Origin: Aliivibrio_A kagoshimensis
GTDB lineage: Bacteria; Pseudomonadota; Gammaproteobacteria; Enterobacterales; Vibrionaceae
Length of the DNA stretch: 58,310 nt
NCBI RefSeq assembly: GCF_050337105.1
Contig: NZ_JAKJSQ010000020.1
Coordinates: 1 to 58,310, forward strand
Reading direction: 5' to 3'
Positions 7,630-16,790 of this stretch are shown one piece after another (the stretch's first letter is position 1; every line of letters starts with the position of its first letter). A program made the translations under genes and the position numbers. The notes below the pieces were generated by a model that was not told where the DNA came from, did no database searches, and was given only the letters and a program-made list of their open reading frames with translations.

Positions 7630-8742
7630 ATGAGCTTTACTGATGTCTGGCAGCAGATGAACTGGGATGATATCCGATTATCGATTTACAGCAAAACGGC
7701 AAAGGACGTTGAGAGTGCACTATCGAAACATAGGCTAAATCTTGAGGATTTTAAATCCCTTATATCTCCTGCAGCTGAACCCTATCTTGAGAAAATGGCA
7801 CAACGATCAGTAGAACTAACTAGAAAGCGGTTTGGTAATACTATTGCTTTCTATGTGCCACTCTATCTCTCTAATCTCTGCGCTAATGCTTGCACGTATT
7901 GCGGTTTCTCTATGGAGAATCGAATTAAGCGTAAAACGCTCAATAGTGAAGAGATATCATTAGAGCTTCAAGCAATTAAAAAGATGAAGTTCGATAATCT
8001 GTTATTGGTAACTGGAGAACATGAAACAAAAGTGGGGATGAATTACTTTCGAAAAGTTCTGCCACAAATTAAATCTAAATTTAGTTACCTATCTATGGAA
8101 GTTCAACCTCTTGACCAAGATGAGTATGCGGAGTTAAAAGAGTTAGGATTAGATGCGGTGATGGTTTACCAAGAGACTTATCACCCATCCACATACTCTG
8201 AGCATCACCTACGTGGCAAAAAAACAGATTTTGAATATCGATTAGAGACACCCGATCGGTTGGCTAAAGCGGGAATCGACAAAATTGGCATAGGGGCGTT
8301 AATTGGGTTAGAAGAGTGGCGTACTGACTGCTTCTATGTGGCCAAACACCTACAATATTTAGAACAGAACTACTGGAAGACTCGTTACTCCATCTCTTTT
8401 CCACGCCTACGTCCATGCGAAGGGGAGTTACAACCTAAATCAATGATGAGTGACAAACAGTTGGTTCAACTGATATGTGCTTATCGACTGTTTAACCCAG
8501 AGGTTGAGCTCTCGCTATCAACTCGTGAATCGGCAATATTTAGAGACAATGTGTTACCCCTAGGTGTTACAAGTATGTCCGCAGCCTCAAAAACTCAACC
8601 GGGTGGTTATGCAAATAATGAAACGGAATTGGAGCAGTTCTCTATTAGTGATGAGCGCAGCGCCGAAGCGGTTGCGGATGCTGTAAGGAGTAGGGGCTTT
8701 GAAGTCGTTTGGAAGGATTGGCATCAAGCCTATTCTGGATAA
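7630..8742 (+). CDS. thiH: 2-iminoacetate synthase ThiH (tyrosine lyase)
   Basis: ThiH is a radical SAM enzyme that cleaves tyrosine to dehydroglycine and p-cresol, the oxygen-independent route to thiazole. The cluster motif CANACTYC (Cys84, Cys88, Cys91) is intact, and the 370-residue length is usual. The ATG follows GGAGCAAT. It is the last gene of the thi operon. No thiO (the oxidase alternative) or thiD is present here. A perfect parS site begins at the base after its stop codon, and a terminator follows. Confidence 0.97.
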   Translation: MSFTDVWQQMNWDDIRLSIYSKTAKDVESALSKHRLNLEDFKSLISPAAEPYLEKMAQRSVELTRKRFGNTIAFYVPLYLSNLCANACTYCGFSMENRIKRKTLNSEEISLELQAIKKMKFDNLLLVTGEHETKVGMNYFRKVLPQIKSKFSYLSMEVQPLDQDEYAELKELGLDAVMVYQETYHPSTYSEHHLRGKKTDFEYRLETPDRLAKAGIDKIGIGALIGLEEWRTDCFYVAKHLQYLEQNYWKTRYSISFPRLRPCEGELQPKSMMSDKQLVQLICAYRLFNPEVELSLSTRESAIFRDNVLPLGVTSMSAASKTQPGGYANNETELEQFSISDERSAEAVADAVRSRGFEVVWKDWHQAYSG

Positions 8743-8758
8743 TGTTTCACGTGAAACA
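8743..8758. promoter_or_regulatory. parS centromere-like site 2 (perfect)
   Basis: A second exact TGTTTCACGTGAAACA lies immediately after the thiH stop codon and before the operon terminator. It is intergenic, unlike site 1. Two perfect sites 3.6 kb apart are the kind of cluster that nucleates a ParB-DNA complex near a chromosome origin. Confidence 0.95.
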
Positions 8759-8771
8759 CTGTGTACAAAAT

Positions 8772-8803
8772 AAAAAAACACGGCAAATTGCCGTGTTTTT
8801 TAT
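8772..8803. terminator. Bidirectional terminator between thiH and the M24 peptidase gene
   Basis: AAAAAACACGGC pairs with GCCGTGTTTTTT around a short AAATT loop. A-run and T-run flanks allow it to stop both converging transcripts. Confidence 0.92.
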
Positions 8804-8817
8804 ATCAAGGAATAAAC

Positions 8818-10608
8818 CTAGTCATAGCTAAGTTCAGAGGTAGTACTGCGTAGCCACTCAAGCTCATCTCCAGAAACTAGAGGACTTATATCGTCCCATA
8901 CTTTTTGGTGGTAGCTATTAAGCCAAGCCAGTTCAGGTCGAGTTAACATGTTGGTATTGACCAGACGCTTATCAATCGATGTACGAGTTAATGACTCAAA
9001 CCCTAATACACTAAAATCACCACCAGTTTCTACTTCCACCACCAGTTCGAGGTTCTCAATTCGGATTCCAAAAGCATCAGCACGGTAGTAGCCAGGCTCA
9101 TTAGACAGGACCATACCAGGAAGGAGTGCAACGGTATTAACCTTCTTGCCAATACTTTGCGGACCTTCATGAACATTTAGGAAGTGACCTACGCCATGGC
9201 CGGTACTATGGTCGAAGTCAAACCCTTTAGCCCATAGGAACTGTCGAGCCAGCATATCTAACTGATGACCACAGGTACCTTTCGGGAACCTAGCAAGGGC
9301 TAAAGCGATATGACCTTTTAGTACCAGTGTAAACTGCTCTTTTAGCTCATCCGTTGGAGTGCCTACGGCAATAGTACGAGTAATATCAGTTGTGCCGTCA
9401 GGGTATTGGCCTCCAGAATCAACCAAGTAAAGATTGTTCATTTCAAGCTTTCCAGGAACTTGCTGATTGATGTGATTATAGTGACACATTGCCGCATTGG
9501 CAGCAGCTGCAGAGATGGTGTCAAAGCTGAGATCAGCAAGGGTATCGTCAAGTTGACGGAAAGAGAGCAACTTATCAGATAAAACGGCTTCATCGTGTAG
9601 ACGACCAGCAGCGATTTCAGCATCTAACCAAGATAAGAACTTGGTCATCGCTACGCCATCGCGAATATGACACGCCTTCATACCAGCAATCTCAGTATCA
9701 TTCTTCTGAGCTTTTATGATGTCACAAGGGTCCGAAGCTTCAATAATATGCGCATTGGCAGCGGTCAATACTTGGCTAGCCCAAGCGTTGCTGGTTGATG
9801 AGTCAACCAAAACAGACTGACCATTGAGTGCTTGCAAACAACGTTCTAGCGCACTAGGAGATTGAATGCGAACGTTACTGCCTACATGACTTTCGAACTC
9901 TGCTGGAAGGCGATCTGCATCCACGAAGAAGTCAACACTTGCATCAGAGTAGATGATGGCATGAGAGAGCATGACAGGAAGTCGAGGAATATCACTTCCA
10001 CGAACATTCAATAACCAGCATACAGAATCAAGTTGAGTGAGTAAGGCGGCTTTTGCTGATTGGTCAGTTAACTGCTTAGCGATAATGGTGCGTTTATCAC
10101 TGCTTGATTGACCAACGAAATCAATCCCCATGAGGCGCGCTGCATTGAGCTTAGGCGCGGGACGATCAGACCATAAAGTATCAATAGGGTTCTCAGCAAT
10201 TGAGACAAGCTCAAGAGAGCCAGAGACAGTTTCAGAGGCTGTATTGAACCAAGAGTTGCTATGGAGGCGTGGATCAATCGCTACTTTGCTACCAGGAGCC
10301 AACGACTCTAAAAGCCAATTAACCGCAGGTTCGTTATGTAAGTGGCGGTATTCAAACTGCTCCGCAGGAACTTGCTTGGTGACCTGAACGGTATAACGAC
10401 CATCAACAAACATGGCGGCTTTGTCCGCTGTAATAACAGCAACCCCTGCAGAGCCTGTAAAGCCAGTTGCCCAATGGAGACGCTCGTTATGCTCAGGAAG
10501 GTACTCACCTAAATACTCATCTTCATGGGGAATAAGCAACGCATCTAATTGATTATTAGCAAGCCATTGACGCAACTGCTCTACACGTTGGGAGATAACT
10601 TTTGACAT
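8818..10608 (-). CDS. Xaa-Pro aminopeptidase, three-domain M24B family
   Basis: The 596-residue protein has two creatinase-like N-terminal domains (about 1-130 and 155-315), a pita-bread M24 catalytic domain, and the C-terminal extension found in eukaryotic-type aminopeptidase P. The metal ligands are visible: Asp397 in VDSGGQY, Asp408 in TTDITRT, His in STGHGVGHFLN (about 471), and two Glu in NEPGYY and RIENLEL. It should remove N-terminal residues from peptides with Pro in second place. It is longer than E. coli PepP (441 aa), so that symbol is not used. It is convergent with thiH and appears to be a single-gene unit. Confidence 0.9.
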   Translation of the reverse strand: MSKVISQRVEQLRQWLANNQLDALLIPHEDEYLGEYLPEHNERLHWATGFTGSAGVAVITADKAAMFVDGRYTVQVTKQVPAEQFEYRHLHNEPAVNWLLESLAPGSKVAIDPRLHSNSWFNTASETVSGSLELVSIAENPIDTLWSDRPAPKLNAARLMGIDFVGQSSSDKRTIIAKQLTDQSAKAALLTQLDSVCWLLNVRGSDIPRLPVMLSHAIIYSDASVDFFVDADRLPAEFESHVGSNVRIQSPSALERCLQALNGQSVLVDSSTSNAWASQVLTAANAHIIEASDPCDIIKAQKNDTEIAGMKACHIRDGVAMTKFLSWLDAEIAAGRLHDEAVLSDKLLSFRQLDDTLADLSFDTISAAAANAAMCHYNHINQQVPGKLEMNNLYLVDSGGQYPDGTTDITRTIAVGTPTDELKEQFTLVLKGHIALALARFPKGTCGHQLDMLARQFLWAKGFDFDHSTGHGVGHFLNVHEGPQSIGKKVNTVALLPGMVLSNEPGYYRADAFGIRIENLELVVEVETGGDFSVLGFESLTRTSIDKRLVNTNMLTRPELAWLNSYHQKVWDDISPLVSGDELEWLRSTTSELSYD

Positions 10609-10692
10609 CGATATATATCCTTTTTATCTGGAGGAAGACATAAAATAGATCTATTTGACAGTAAACTAACGGGTCAAACTACGGGATCGAAT

Positions 10693-11640
10693 TTAATTAA
10701 AAAACAATTTATTGCAACGGGTGATTATGATGTTTCTTAGCCATAAATTAGCAGGGTCCTCTTGATTGTGCTCGTGCCAAAAAAGAGTGTACGCCATAGA
10801 TGGTAGATCCGTAGGTAATTCTAAAACAACCATGTCCAACTGTTTAGCCATAACTTTCATAAAGTGACTTGGCGCAGTAAATATTAGATCACTGTGATTG
10901 GCTAAACTTGCAGCACTATTAAAATCAGGAACAATCACCGCAATATCGCGCTCTAGGTTCATATCTGCAAGTTTATAATCAAGTAACCAACGATCATTGC
11001 CCACACAGCGGACCTGAATATGCCGAAGGGAAAGGTAGGCATTAAGGTTCCATGGTTGATTAAGTATAGGGTGGTCTTTACGCACCAAGCAGACTTGGTG
11101 GTCGCGGTAGATCTCTTGACTGAAAATGTCTTTAGGTTGTTGCATCGTCAACTGTGCGTCGTTGGGATGAATATCTTTACCTGTAATGCCCAAATCAAAT
11201 TCACCTGATTGCAGCTTAGAGAAGGTACTGTTGTCCCAAGCGTGGGTATCGAGCATGGAGTGAGGAGATTGGGTTAGGATATCAGAAAGAAAGGCCGGTA
11301 AAATTAAGGTATAGGTACTCTCAACCAGTGACATTTTAAAACGCCGAGTACTCAGACTTGGATCAAAGGTCACTGGGCGTGTAAAAGATTCCAACTCATG
11401 AAGGAGAGGCTGCAAGCGTAATTGGAGCTCTTTGGCGCGAGCGGTTGGGTTGAGGCCATAAGCAGTACGAGTAAACAGTGGATCATTAAACTGTTGACGC
11501 AGTTTGGCCAAATTCTTACTGACTGATGATTGACTAAGGTTAAGTCGCTTGGCCGCATAAGTGACATTGCACTCTTCCAGAAGTACTTGTAAACAGACAA
11601 GAAGGTTGAGATCAACACGTGCCAGTTTCTCAAAAAACAT
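10693..11640 (-). CDS. LysR-family transcriptional regulator
   Basis: A 315-residue regulator. Residues 1-65 form the winged helix-turn-helix (LLVCLQVLLEECNVTYAAKRL, then LSQSSVSKNLAKLRQQF), followed by the periplasmic-binding-protein-like effector domain. It is divergent from the MFS exporter gene at 11752, with a 111-bp shared promoter region, the classical layout for a LysR protein that controls the neighbouring transporter. The effector is unknown. No second function is suggested by the sequence. Confidence 0.9.
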   Translation of the reverse strand: MFFEKLARVDLNLLVCLQVLLEECNVTYAAKRLNLSQSSVSKNLAKLRQQFNDPLFTRTAYGLNPTARAKELQLRLQPLLHELESFTRPVTFDPSLSTRRFKMSLVESTYTLILPAFLSDILTQSPHSMLDTHAWDNSTFSKLQSGEFDLGITGKDIHPNDAQLTMQQPKDIFSQEIYRDHQVCLVRKDHPILNQPWNLNAYLSLRHIQVRCVGNDRWLLDYKLADMNLERDIAVIVPDFNSAASLANHSDLIFTAPSHFMKVMAKQLDMVVLELPTDLPSMAYTLFWHEHNQEDPANLWLRNIIITRCNKLFFN

Positions 11641-11751
11641 AAGATATTCCCTCTACGAAATTCTACCCTGAATATAAACCATTTCAGTTAATATCACTAA
11701 CTGAATACACTAGAGCCAATTCCAATACTAGCCTCAAGGTAGACAGCAAAC

Positions 11752-12951
11752 GTGCAGCAAACTCAATCAGCCACCGATAAAAAACTTATCTCACTTATGG
11801 TACTTTTAGTGCTATTTAGCCCTCTGGCTATCGATATCTATTTACCTGCACTACCACTTATTGCGTCAGAATTCCAAGTGAGCTCGACATTAACACAAGA
11901 TACGATTACTTGGTTCATGTTTAGCATGGGCTTGGGTCAGTTACTTGCCGGCCCATTAGCCGATCGATATGGACGCCGTGTTATCGCACTCGCAGGCATT
12001 GTGATATACGGAACCAGCTCTGCATTAGCGTGGCAAGCAATGAGCATTGATATGCTGTTGTTGGCACGCCTATTACAAGGTTTTGGCGCGTGTGCCACTG
12101 CAGTAGCAGCATTTTCAGCGGTTAGAGATAGCTATAGTGCTGAAAGAAGTGGGCAGATGATCAGCTACCTTAATGGGGCGATCTGTTTTATTCCGGCACT
12201 GGCACCAATATTAGGCAGTTGGTTGACACACCATATGGGATGGAGAGCAAACTTCAGCTTTATGGCTGCTTTTGCGTTGGTAGGCCTGGTGCTTATCTAT
12301 TTAGGCTTTAAAGAGACCCGCCCAAGTAATACCGATACATCAGGTCACTTAATCAGTCCGAGTCGCTATTTTTCTATCATAAAGAATCCTCAATTTCTCT
12401 TTCATGCTTCTTTATGTATGTTAGCAATGTCGGTTATTTTAGCGTATGTCACTACAGCCCCTGTTTTATTAATGGGGAAGCTTGGACTTAGCATGGAGGC
12501 GTTTACCAGTTGGTTTAGTGTTAATGCTGTGTTCAATATTGCAGCCTGTATGCTCGCTCCGAAACTGATGGAAAAATATGGAAGCCGTAAAGCACTCTAT
12601 TTGGGCTTATATGCGACGGTATTTGCTGGAGGATTGATGCTTGCCTTTAGTCACATTAATGAAGCTTGGGCATTTATGGTACCGATTTTTGTCTCTTCAA
12701 TTGGGTTTGCTTGTGTGTTGGGCTCAGCAGCAGGTAAAGCGTTAGCACCATTTTCAGATCGAGCGGGCACAGCGGCTGCATTATTAGGTTTATTTCAAAT
12801 GAGTGGAGCAGGTTTAGTGGTATCTACTATGCAGAGGATGCACCTAGAGCCAAGTCACTACTTAACGCTACAAATGTGGCTATTACTGCCGGCTATTCTA
12901 TTGCTGGGTTCGCAAGCTGGTAAGCGTTGGCATTCAGTGGGTGAATGCTAG
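11752..12951 (+). CDS. MFS drug efflux transporter, Bcr/CflA-type
   Basis: A 399-residue inner-membrane protein with 12 predicted hydrophobic segments. The first helix ends with LAIDIYLPALPLIASEF, typical of the Bcr/CflA/EmrD group (14-TMS-independent drug:H+ antiporters). The A-motif GPLADRYGRR is between helices 2 and 3, and the C-motif-like GAICFIPALAPILGSWL is in helix 5. It starts with GTG after AAGG at 11736-11739. The likely partner is the divergent LysR gene. The substrates cannot be read from the sequence; EmrD-like and Bcr-like names are both possible. Confidence 0.85.
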   Translation: MQQTQSATDKKLISLMVLLVLFSPLAIDIYLPALPLIASEFQVSSTLTQDTITWFMFSMGLGQLLAGPLADRYGRRVIALAGIVIYGTSSALAWQAMSIDMLLLARLLQGFGACATAVAAFSAVRDSYSAERSGQMISYLNGAICFIPALAPILGSWLTHHMGWRANFSFMAAFALVGLVLIYLGFKETRPSNTDTSGHLISPSRYFSIIKNPQFLFHASLCMLAMSVILAYVTTAPVLLMGKLGLSMEAFTSWFSVNAVFNIAACMLAPKLMEKYGSRKALYLGLYATVFAGGLMLAFSHINEAWAFMVPIFVSSIGFACVLGSAAGKALAPFSDRAGTAAALLGLFQMSGAGLVVSTMQRMHLEPSHYLTLQMWLLLPAILLLGSQAGKRWHSVGEC

Positions 12952-13078
12952 GAAATCGGATGGAGTAGACTCCTTGATTAATGACGAAAAAACCATCATT
13001 TAGGTATCTGTTTCGGAAGTTCAGTAGTATATTGTGAGCTCAACAAATCCCCTTTAAGTAATGTAGAGCGCAAAAACT

Positions 13079-13363
13079 ATGTCGATGTCTGTTATAGAGA
13101 TGGCTCGTGTTTTAGAGCAGCTGGAAGAGTCTCCAGAGAAAATGATGTTTGGTAAAGTTTTAACTGAATTAGGTAACCTTAGTGAAGAGCGTATTCGCAG
13201 CGCAGCAAGACAAGTACCGTTAAAAAACTTGAAAGACTTTGTGTTTCAATTTCAACAAGTGATTGAAGAAAGAAAAGATGAACGAGTCAATGAACTTGCT
13301 GCTGAGATTGCCAATGAAGGATTTACCGCTGAAGAGTTACGTGCATATTTAGCGAAAAAATAG
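13079..13363 (+). CDS. Small helical protein of unknown function
   Basis: I do not recognise this 94-residue protein. It is rich in charged residues and reads as almost entirely alpha-helical, with repeated Glu/Lys patterns (VIEMARVLEQLEESPEK at 5-21; FVFQFQQVIEERKDERVNEL at 54-73) that could form a coiled coil or helical dimer. It ends with ELRAYLAKK, which recalls the C-terminus of H-NS-like or other small nucleoid proteins, but no DNA-binding motif is visible. There is no signal peptide or membrane segment. A second in-frame ATG at 13085 is a possible start; neither has a strong ribosome binding site. It is a single gene with a terminator directly after the stop. Reading frame, base use and terminator make it a real gene. 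Confidence 0.75.
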   Translation: MSMSVIEMARVLEQLEESPEKMMFGKVLTELGNLSEERIRSAARQVPLKNLKDFVFQFQQVIEERKDERVNELAAEIANEGFTAEELRAYLAKK

Positions 13364-13384
13364 GGACGTTATCGTCCCTTTTAT
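13362..13384. terminator. Bidirectional terminator
   Basis: AGGGACG pairs with CGTCCCT around TTAT, followed by TTTTATT. It separates the small unknown gene from the convergent permease gene. Confidence 0.88.
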
Positions 13385-14287
13385 TTATGCCTCTGGCTGT
13401 GCAACTGCCTTTTTAAATTTAACCTGTTGAATGATCAATCCGCACACAATCAATGCTAAACCCGTTAATGTTGAGGGATGAATCTCTTCGCCAATAATTT
13501 GTGAAAGCAGCATCAGTGATATAAATGGAGAGACAAAAATTAGGTTACTGATCCTTGCAGTATTACTGGTCAATTTTAGTGCCGATAGCCATAAGACAAA
13601 CGTGACACCCATTTCAAAGAAGCCGACATAACTCACCGCTAACCACCCTTCCCATGTAATACCATCCCATGGTTGGCTCTCATAAATATTGAGCATCACC
13701 GTCAGTGGTAAAGCGACCAAAAAGCCAAGTAGAAGACCTAGGATTGGGTCCGATTTGTTTTTAGCATTTAAGATCCAGTATGACGCCCATAGAAGGGTTG
13801 AAAGTAATGCCAGGCCAACACCGAGTGGGCTTTCAAACTGCAGAGCTAACAGGTTTCCCTTTGTCGCAATTACAATGACTCCAAAATAGCCTAATGTACA
13901 AGCCACCCAATCTTGCTTTCTAATCTTGTGCCCTAAAAAAACGGCAGCCATCAATGTTAAGGTTATGGCCCAGCTGTAGTTGAGAGGTTGAGCTTGAGAG
14001 GCCGGAAGTAGATCATACGATTTAAACAGAATCAAATAATAACCAAGAGGATTGATCAGTCCTAATAGAAGGAAAAACTTGGGTTTCGCAAAAAAGGTAG
14101 ATTTAAGATGCTTAAGTTTCTTTTGGTAGCCAGCAATTATGATTAATGTGATTGATGAGACCATACTGGCAACCAATAACATTTGAATAGGGGTAAAATA
14201 CTGCAGAGTGATTTTAAAAGCAGTAGCGACAGTAGACCAAAGTAATACAGCGGATAACGCAAAACCGATGGCACGACGTTCGTTCAT
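13385..14287 (-). CDS. DMT superfamily (EamA) permease
   Basis: A 300-residue membrane protein with ten hydrophobic segments arranged as two EamA repeats (about 5-140 and 150-290). The first segment reads GFALSAVLLWSTVATAFK, a usual EamA start. Members export small metabolites or amino acids. The substrate is not deducible. The gene stands alone between two terminator-like or divergent regions; rmuC is divergent from it, about 120 bases away. Confidence 0.85.
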   Translation of the reverse strand: MNERRAIGFALSAVLLWSTVATAFKITLQYFTPIQMLLVASMVSSITLIIIAGYQKKLKHLKSTFFAKPKFFLLLGLINPLGYYLILFKSYDLLPASQAQPLNYSWAITLTLMAAVFLGHKIRKQDWVACTLGYFGVIVIATKGNLLALQFESPLGVGLALLSTLLWASYWILNAKNKSDPILGLLLGFLVALPLTVMLNIYESQPWDGITWEGWLAVSYVGFFEMGVTFVLWLSALKLTSNTARISNLIFVSPFISLMLLSQIIGEEIHPSTLTGLALIVCGLIIQQVKFKKAVAQPEA

Positions 14288-14409
14288 AAGTGGCTCAATC
14301 TTTAGGTGTTGTGGCGAAAAGTATCATAGATTTCACGTGTTACCATGTAGCGTTACTGGTTATCCAACCAGTAACGTAGTAAGCTAACAAGATAAAATCC
14401 GGAGGCAAA

Positions 14410-15933
14410 ATGTTAGCATGGATAACTGAACTTAGTAGCGAAATATTTATCAGTATAGCGATTATGATCGTACTTTCTCTAGCACACTCATTTTGGCTGA
14501 AACGTCGATATGAACAGCGTGTAAATGAGATGTTGCAATGTGGTATTGAGGCGTCAGCAATACTCAAAACTCAACTTGAGCAGAGCAACCATTTATTGGA
14601 TCAGCGTGACAGTGATGTTGAAGCACTAGAACAAGAGAGAGACCGAAGAACCGAAGAGCTACGACAAATTCACGGCCACTTAATGGCAGCACAAGAAAAA
14701 AACAGTCAATACCAACAATTGCTCAAAGAGCGAGATTATTTGACCGAACGAGTGGAAGAGTCTCAACGGGCGACCTCAGAGTTAGAAGCAGATCTTAGAG
14801 AGCAAGATGCACGTCATCAGGCAGAGCTAATTTCGTCAAAAGAAAAAATTCAGTTATTAGAAAATGCTGAGCAGCGATTAAAAGATCAGTTTGAGGTACT
14901 CGCCAATAAACTGTTTGAGCAGAAATCAAAAACAGTAGATGAGCAAAATCGAGTCAGTTTAGATGCGTTGCTGTCACCGCTTAAGCAGCAGTTAGATGGC
15001 TTTAAGAAACAGGTTACTGATAGTTTTGGTTTTGAAGCCAAAGAGCGCCATACGCTTGTTCATGAAATACGTTCATTACAACAGCTCAATATCCAAATGA
15101 ATAAAGAGGCGGTGAACTTAACCAACGCCCTTAAAGGTGACAATAAACAGCAGGGGAATTGGGGAGAGGTTGTACTCGCAAGGGTGCTGAAAGAGTCAGG
15201 ACTCAGAGAGGGCCATGAGTATCAAACACAAGTCAGCTTAGAGAGTGAAAATGGCAAACGCTATCAGCCCGATGTGATTGTTCACTTACCTCAAGAGCAA
15301 GATGTTGTGGTCGATTCTAAAATGACACTGATCGCTTATGAGCGATATTTCCATGCAGAAACCAGTGAAGATAAAAGGCAAGCACTGCACGATCACCTCG
15401 CAGCAATGAGAGGGCATTTAAGGGGGTTAGGGCAAAAGGACTACCATAAGCTAAATGGCCTACGAAGCCTTGATTATGTGTTGATGTTTATTCCGATTGA
15501 GTCCGCTTTTCAGCTTGCGATAGAGTCAGACCCAAGCCTGGTGAATGATGCGATGGAACAAAATATTATTATCGTCAGCCCAACCACACTACTGGTAGCA
15601 CTTCGTACGATCAATAATTTATGGCGTAATGATAGACAGAACAAAAACGCACAAGTCATCGCTGAACGAGCAAGTAAGCTGTACGACAAAATCCGTCTGT
15701 TTGTTGATGACATGGAAGCAATGGGTGGTGCTTTGGACAAAGCCACCAACAGTTATCAAGGGGCAATGAATAAGTTAGTGACAGGGCGAGGGAATATCAT
15801 TCGTCAAACGGAAGGGTTTAAAGCTCTTGGTGTGGAAGTAAAGCGAGATATTGACCGTAAGGTGGTAGAGCGCGCTTTTGAACATGATAAGTTGCAAAAC
15901 TTTGGTACAAACGAAGCTGATAAAGTAAACTAG
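14410..15933 (+). CDS. rmuC: DNA recombination protein RmuC
   Basis: RmuC limits rearrangements at inverted repeats and carries a PD-(D/E)XK nuclease-like core. The 507-residue protein begins with one membrane helix (ELSSEIFISIAIMIVLSLAH), followed by a long coiled coil (about 35-190, many Glu/Gln/Arg heptads) and the conserved core with GNWGEVVLARVLKESGL, YQPDVIVHLP and DVVVDSKMTLIAYERY, which include the expected Asp and Lys of the nuclease fold. A strong GGAGG precedes the ATG. It heads the rmuC-ubiE-ubiJ-ubiB cluster as in E. coli. Confidence 0.93.
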   Translation: MLAWITELSSEIFISIAIMIVLSLAHSFWLKRRYEQRVNEMLQCGIEASAILKTQLEQSNHLLDQRDSDVEALEQERDRRTEELRQIHGHLMAAQEKNSQYQQLLKERDYLTERVEESQRATSELEADLREQDARHQAELISSKEKIQLLENAEQRLKDQFEVLANKLFEQKSKTVDEQNRVSLDALLSPLKQQLDGFKKQVTDSFGFEAKERHTLVHEIRSLQQLNIQMNKEAVNLTNALKGDNKQQGNWGEVVLARVLKESGLREGHEYQTQVSLESENGKRYQPDVIVHLPQEQDVVVDSKMTLIAYERYFHAETSEDKRQALHDHLAAMRGHLRGLGQKDYHKLNGLRSLDYVLMFIPIESAFQLAIESDPSLVNDAMEQNIIIVSPTTLLVALRTINNLWRNDRQNKNAQVIAERASKLYDKIRLFVDDMEAMGGALDKATNSYQGAMNKLVTGRGNIIRQTEGFKALGVEVKRDIDRKVVERAFEHDKLQNFGTNEADKVN

Positions 15934-16004
15934 CACATCTTCATATTAAGATAGCGTCATTTATCTCGACGGCCATTTTAATGAAAGCTTTTTGAGGAAA
16001 GAAA

Positions 16005-16784
16005 ATGACGGACGCAATACAAAAAAAGACCCCAGACACAGATCAAGAGACGACTCACTTCGGTTTTACTACCGTAGCTAAAGAGGAAAAAGTGGCTAAA
16101 GTGGCTGAGGTATTCCATTCAGTTGCAGCAAAATACGACATCATGAACGATCTTATGTCAGGTGGTATTCACCGTGTTTGGAAGCGCTTTACTATTGATT
16201 GCAGTGGCGTTCGTCCGGGTCAACGTATACTGGATCTCGCTGGTGGCACGGGAGATTTAACCGCAAAGTTTTCAAGAATCGTCGGGGATAGCGGTCAGGT
16301 TATTTTAGCTGATATCAACAACTCCATGTTGAATGTGGGTCGTGATAAATTACGTGATATGGGTATTGTGGGCAACGTAAACTATGTCCAAGCCAATGCC
16401 GAGGCCCTGCCATTTCCCGATGACCATTTCGACTGCATTACTATCGCTTTTGGTTTACGTAATGTGACCGACAAAGATAAAGCACTACGCTCCATGTTTC
16501 GAGTATTGAAACCAGGTGGACGTCTGTTGGTTTTAGAGTTCTCAAAACCAATCCTAGAGCCACTCTCTAAAATTTACGATACCTACTCGTTCCATTTACT
16601 GCCGAAAATGGGGCAGATCATCGCTAATGATGCTGAAAGTTACCGTTACTTAGCTGAATCTATTCGAATGCACCCCGATCAAGAGACGTTGAAAGGGATG
16701 ATGAATGATGCTGGTTTTGAACAGACAAATTACTACAATTTAACTGGCGGTATCGTTGCATTACACCGTGGTTATAAGTTCTGA
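16005..16784 (+). CDS. ubiE: Ubiquinone/menaquinone biosynthesis C-methyltransferase UbiE
   Basis: UbiE puts the C-methyl group on the demethoxyquinol in ubiquinone synthesis and on demethylmenaquinol. The 259 residues include the SAM-binding motif ILDLAGGTGDLTAKF, ADINNSML and the family signatures YDIMNDLMSGGIHRVWKR and NVTDKDKALRSMFRVLKPGGR. Length is usual (E. coli 251). The ATG follows GAGGAAAG. ubiJ starts 6 bases after its stop, so the two are co-transcribed. Confidence 0.97.
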   Translation: MTDAIQKKTPDTDQETTHFGFTTVAKEEKVAKVAEVFHSVAAKYDIMNDLMSGGIHRVWKRFTIDCSGVRPGQRILDLAGGTGDLTAKFSRIVGDSGQVILADINNSMLNVGRDKLRDMGIVGNVNYVQANAEALPFPDDHFDCITIAFGLRNVTDKDKALRSMFRVLKPGGRLLVLEFSKPILEPLSKIYDTYSFHLLPKMGQIIANDAESYRYLAESIRMHPDQETLKGMMNDAGFEQTNYYNLTGGIVALHRGYKF

Positions 16785-16790
16785 GGATAT

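Noticed and set aside
14329..14342. Half parS-like TTTCACGTG before rmuC
   Set aside because: The right arm reads TTACC instead of AAACA. Only one half of the palindrome is present.
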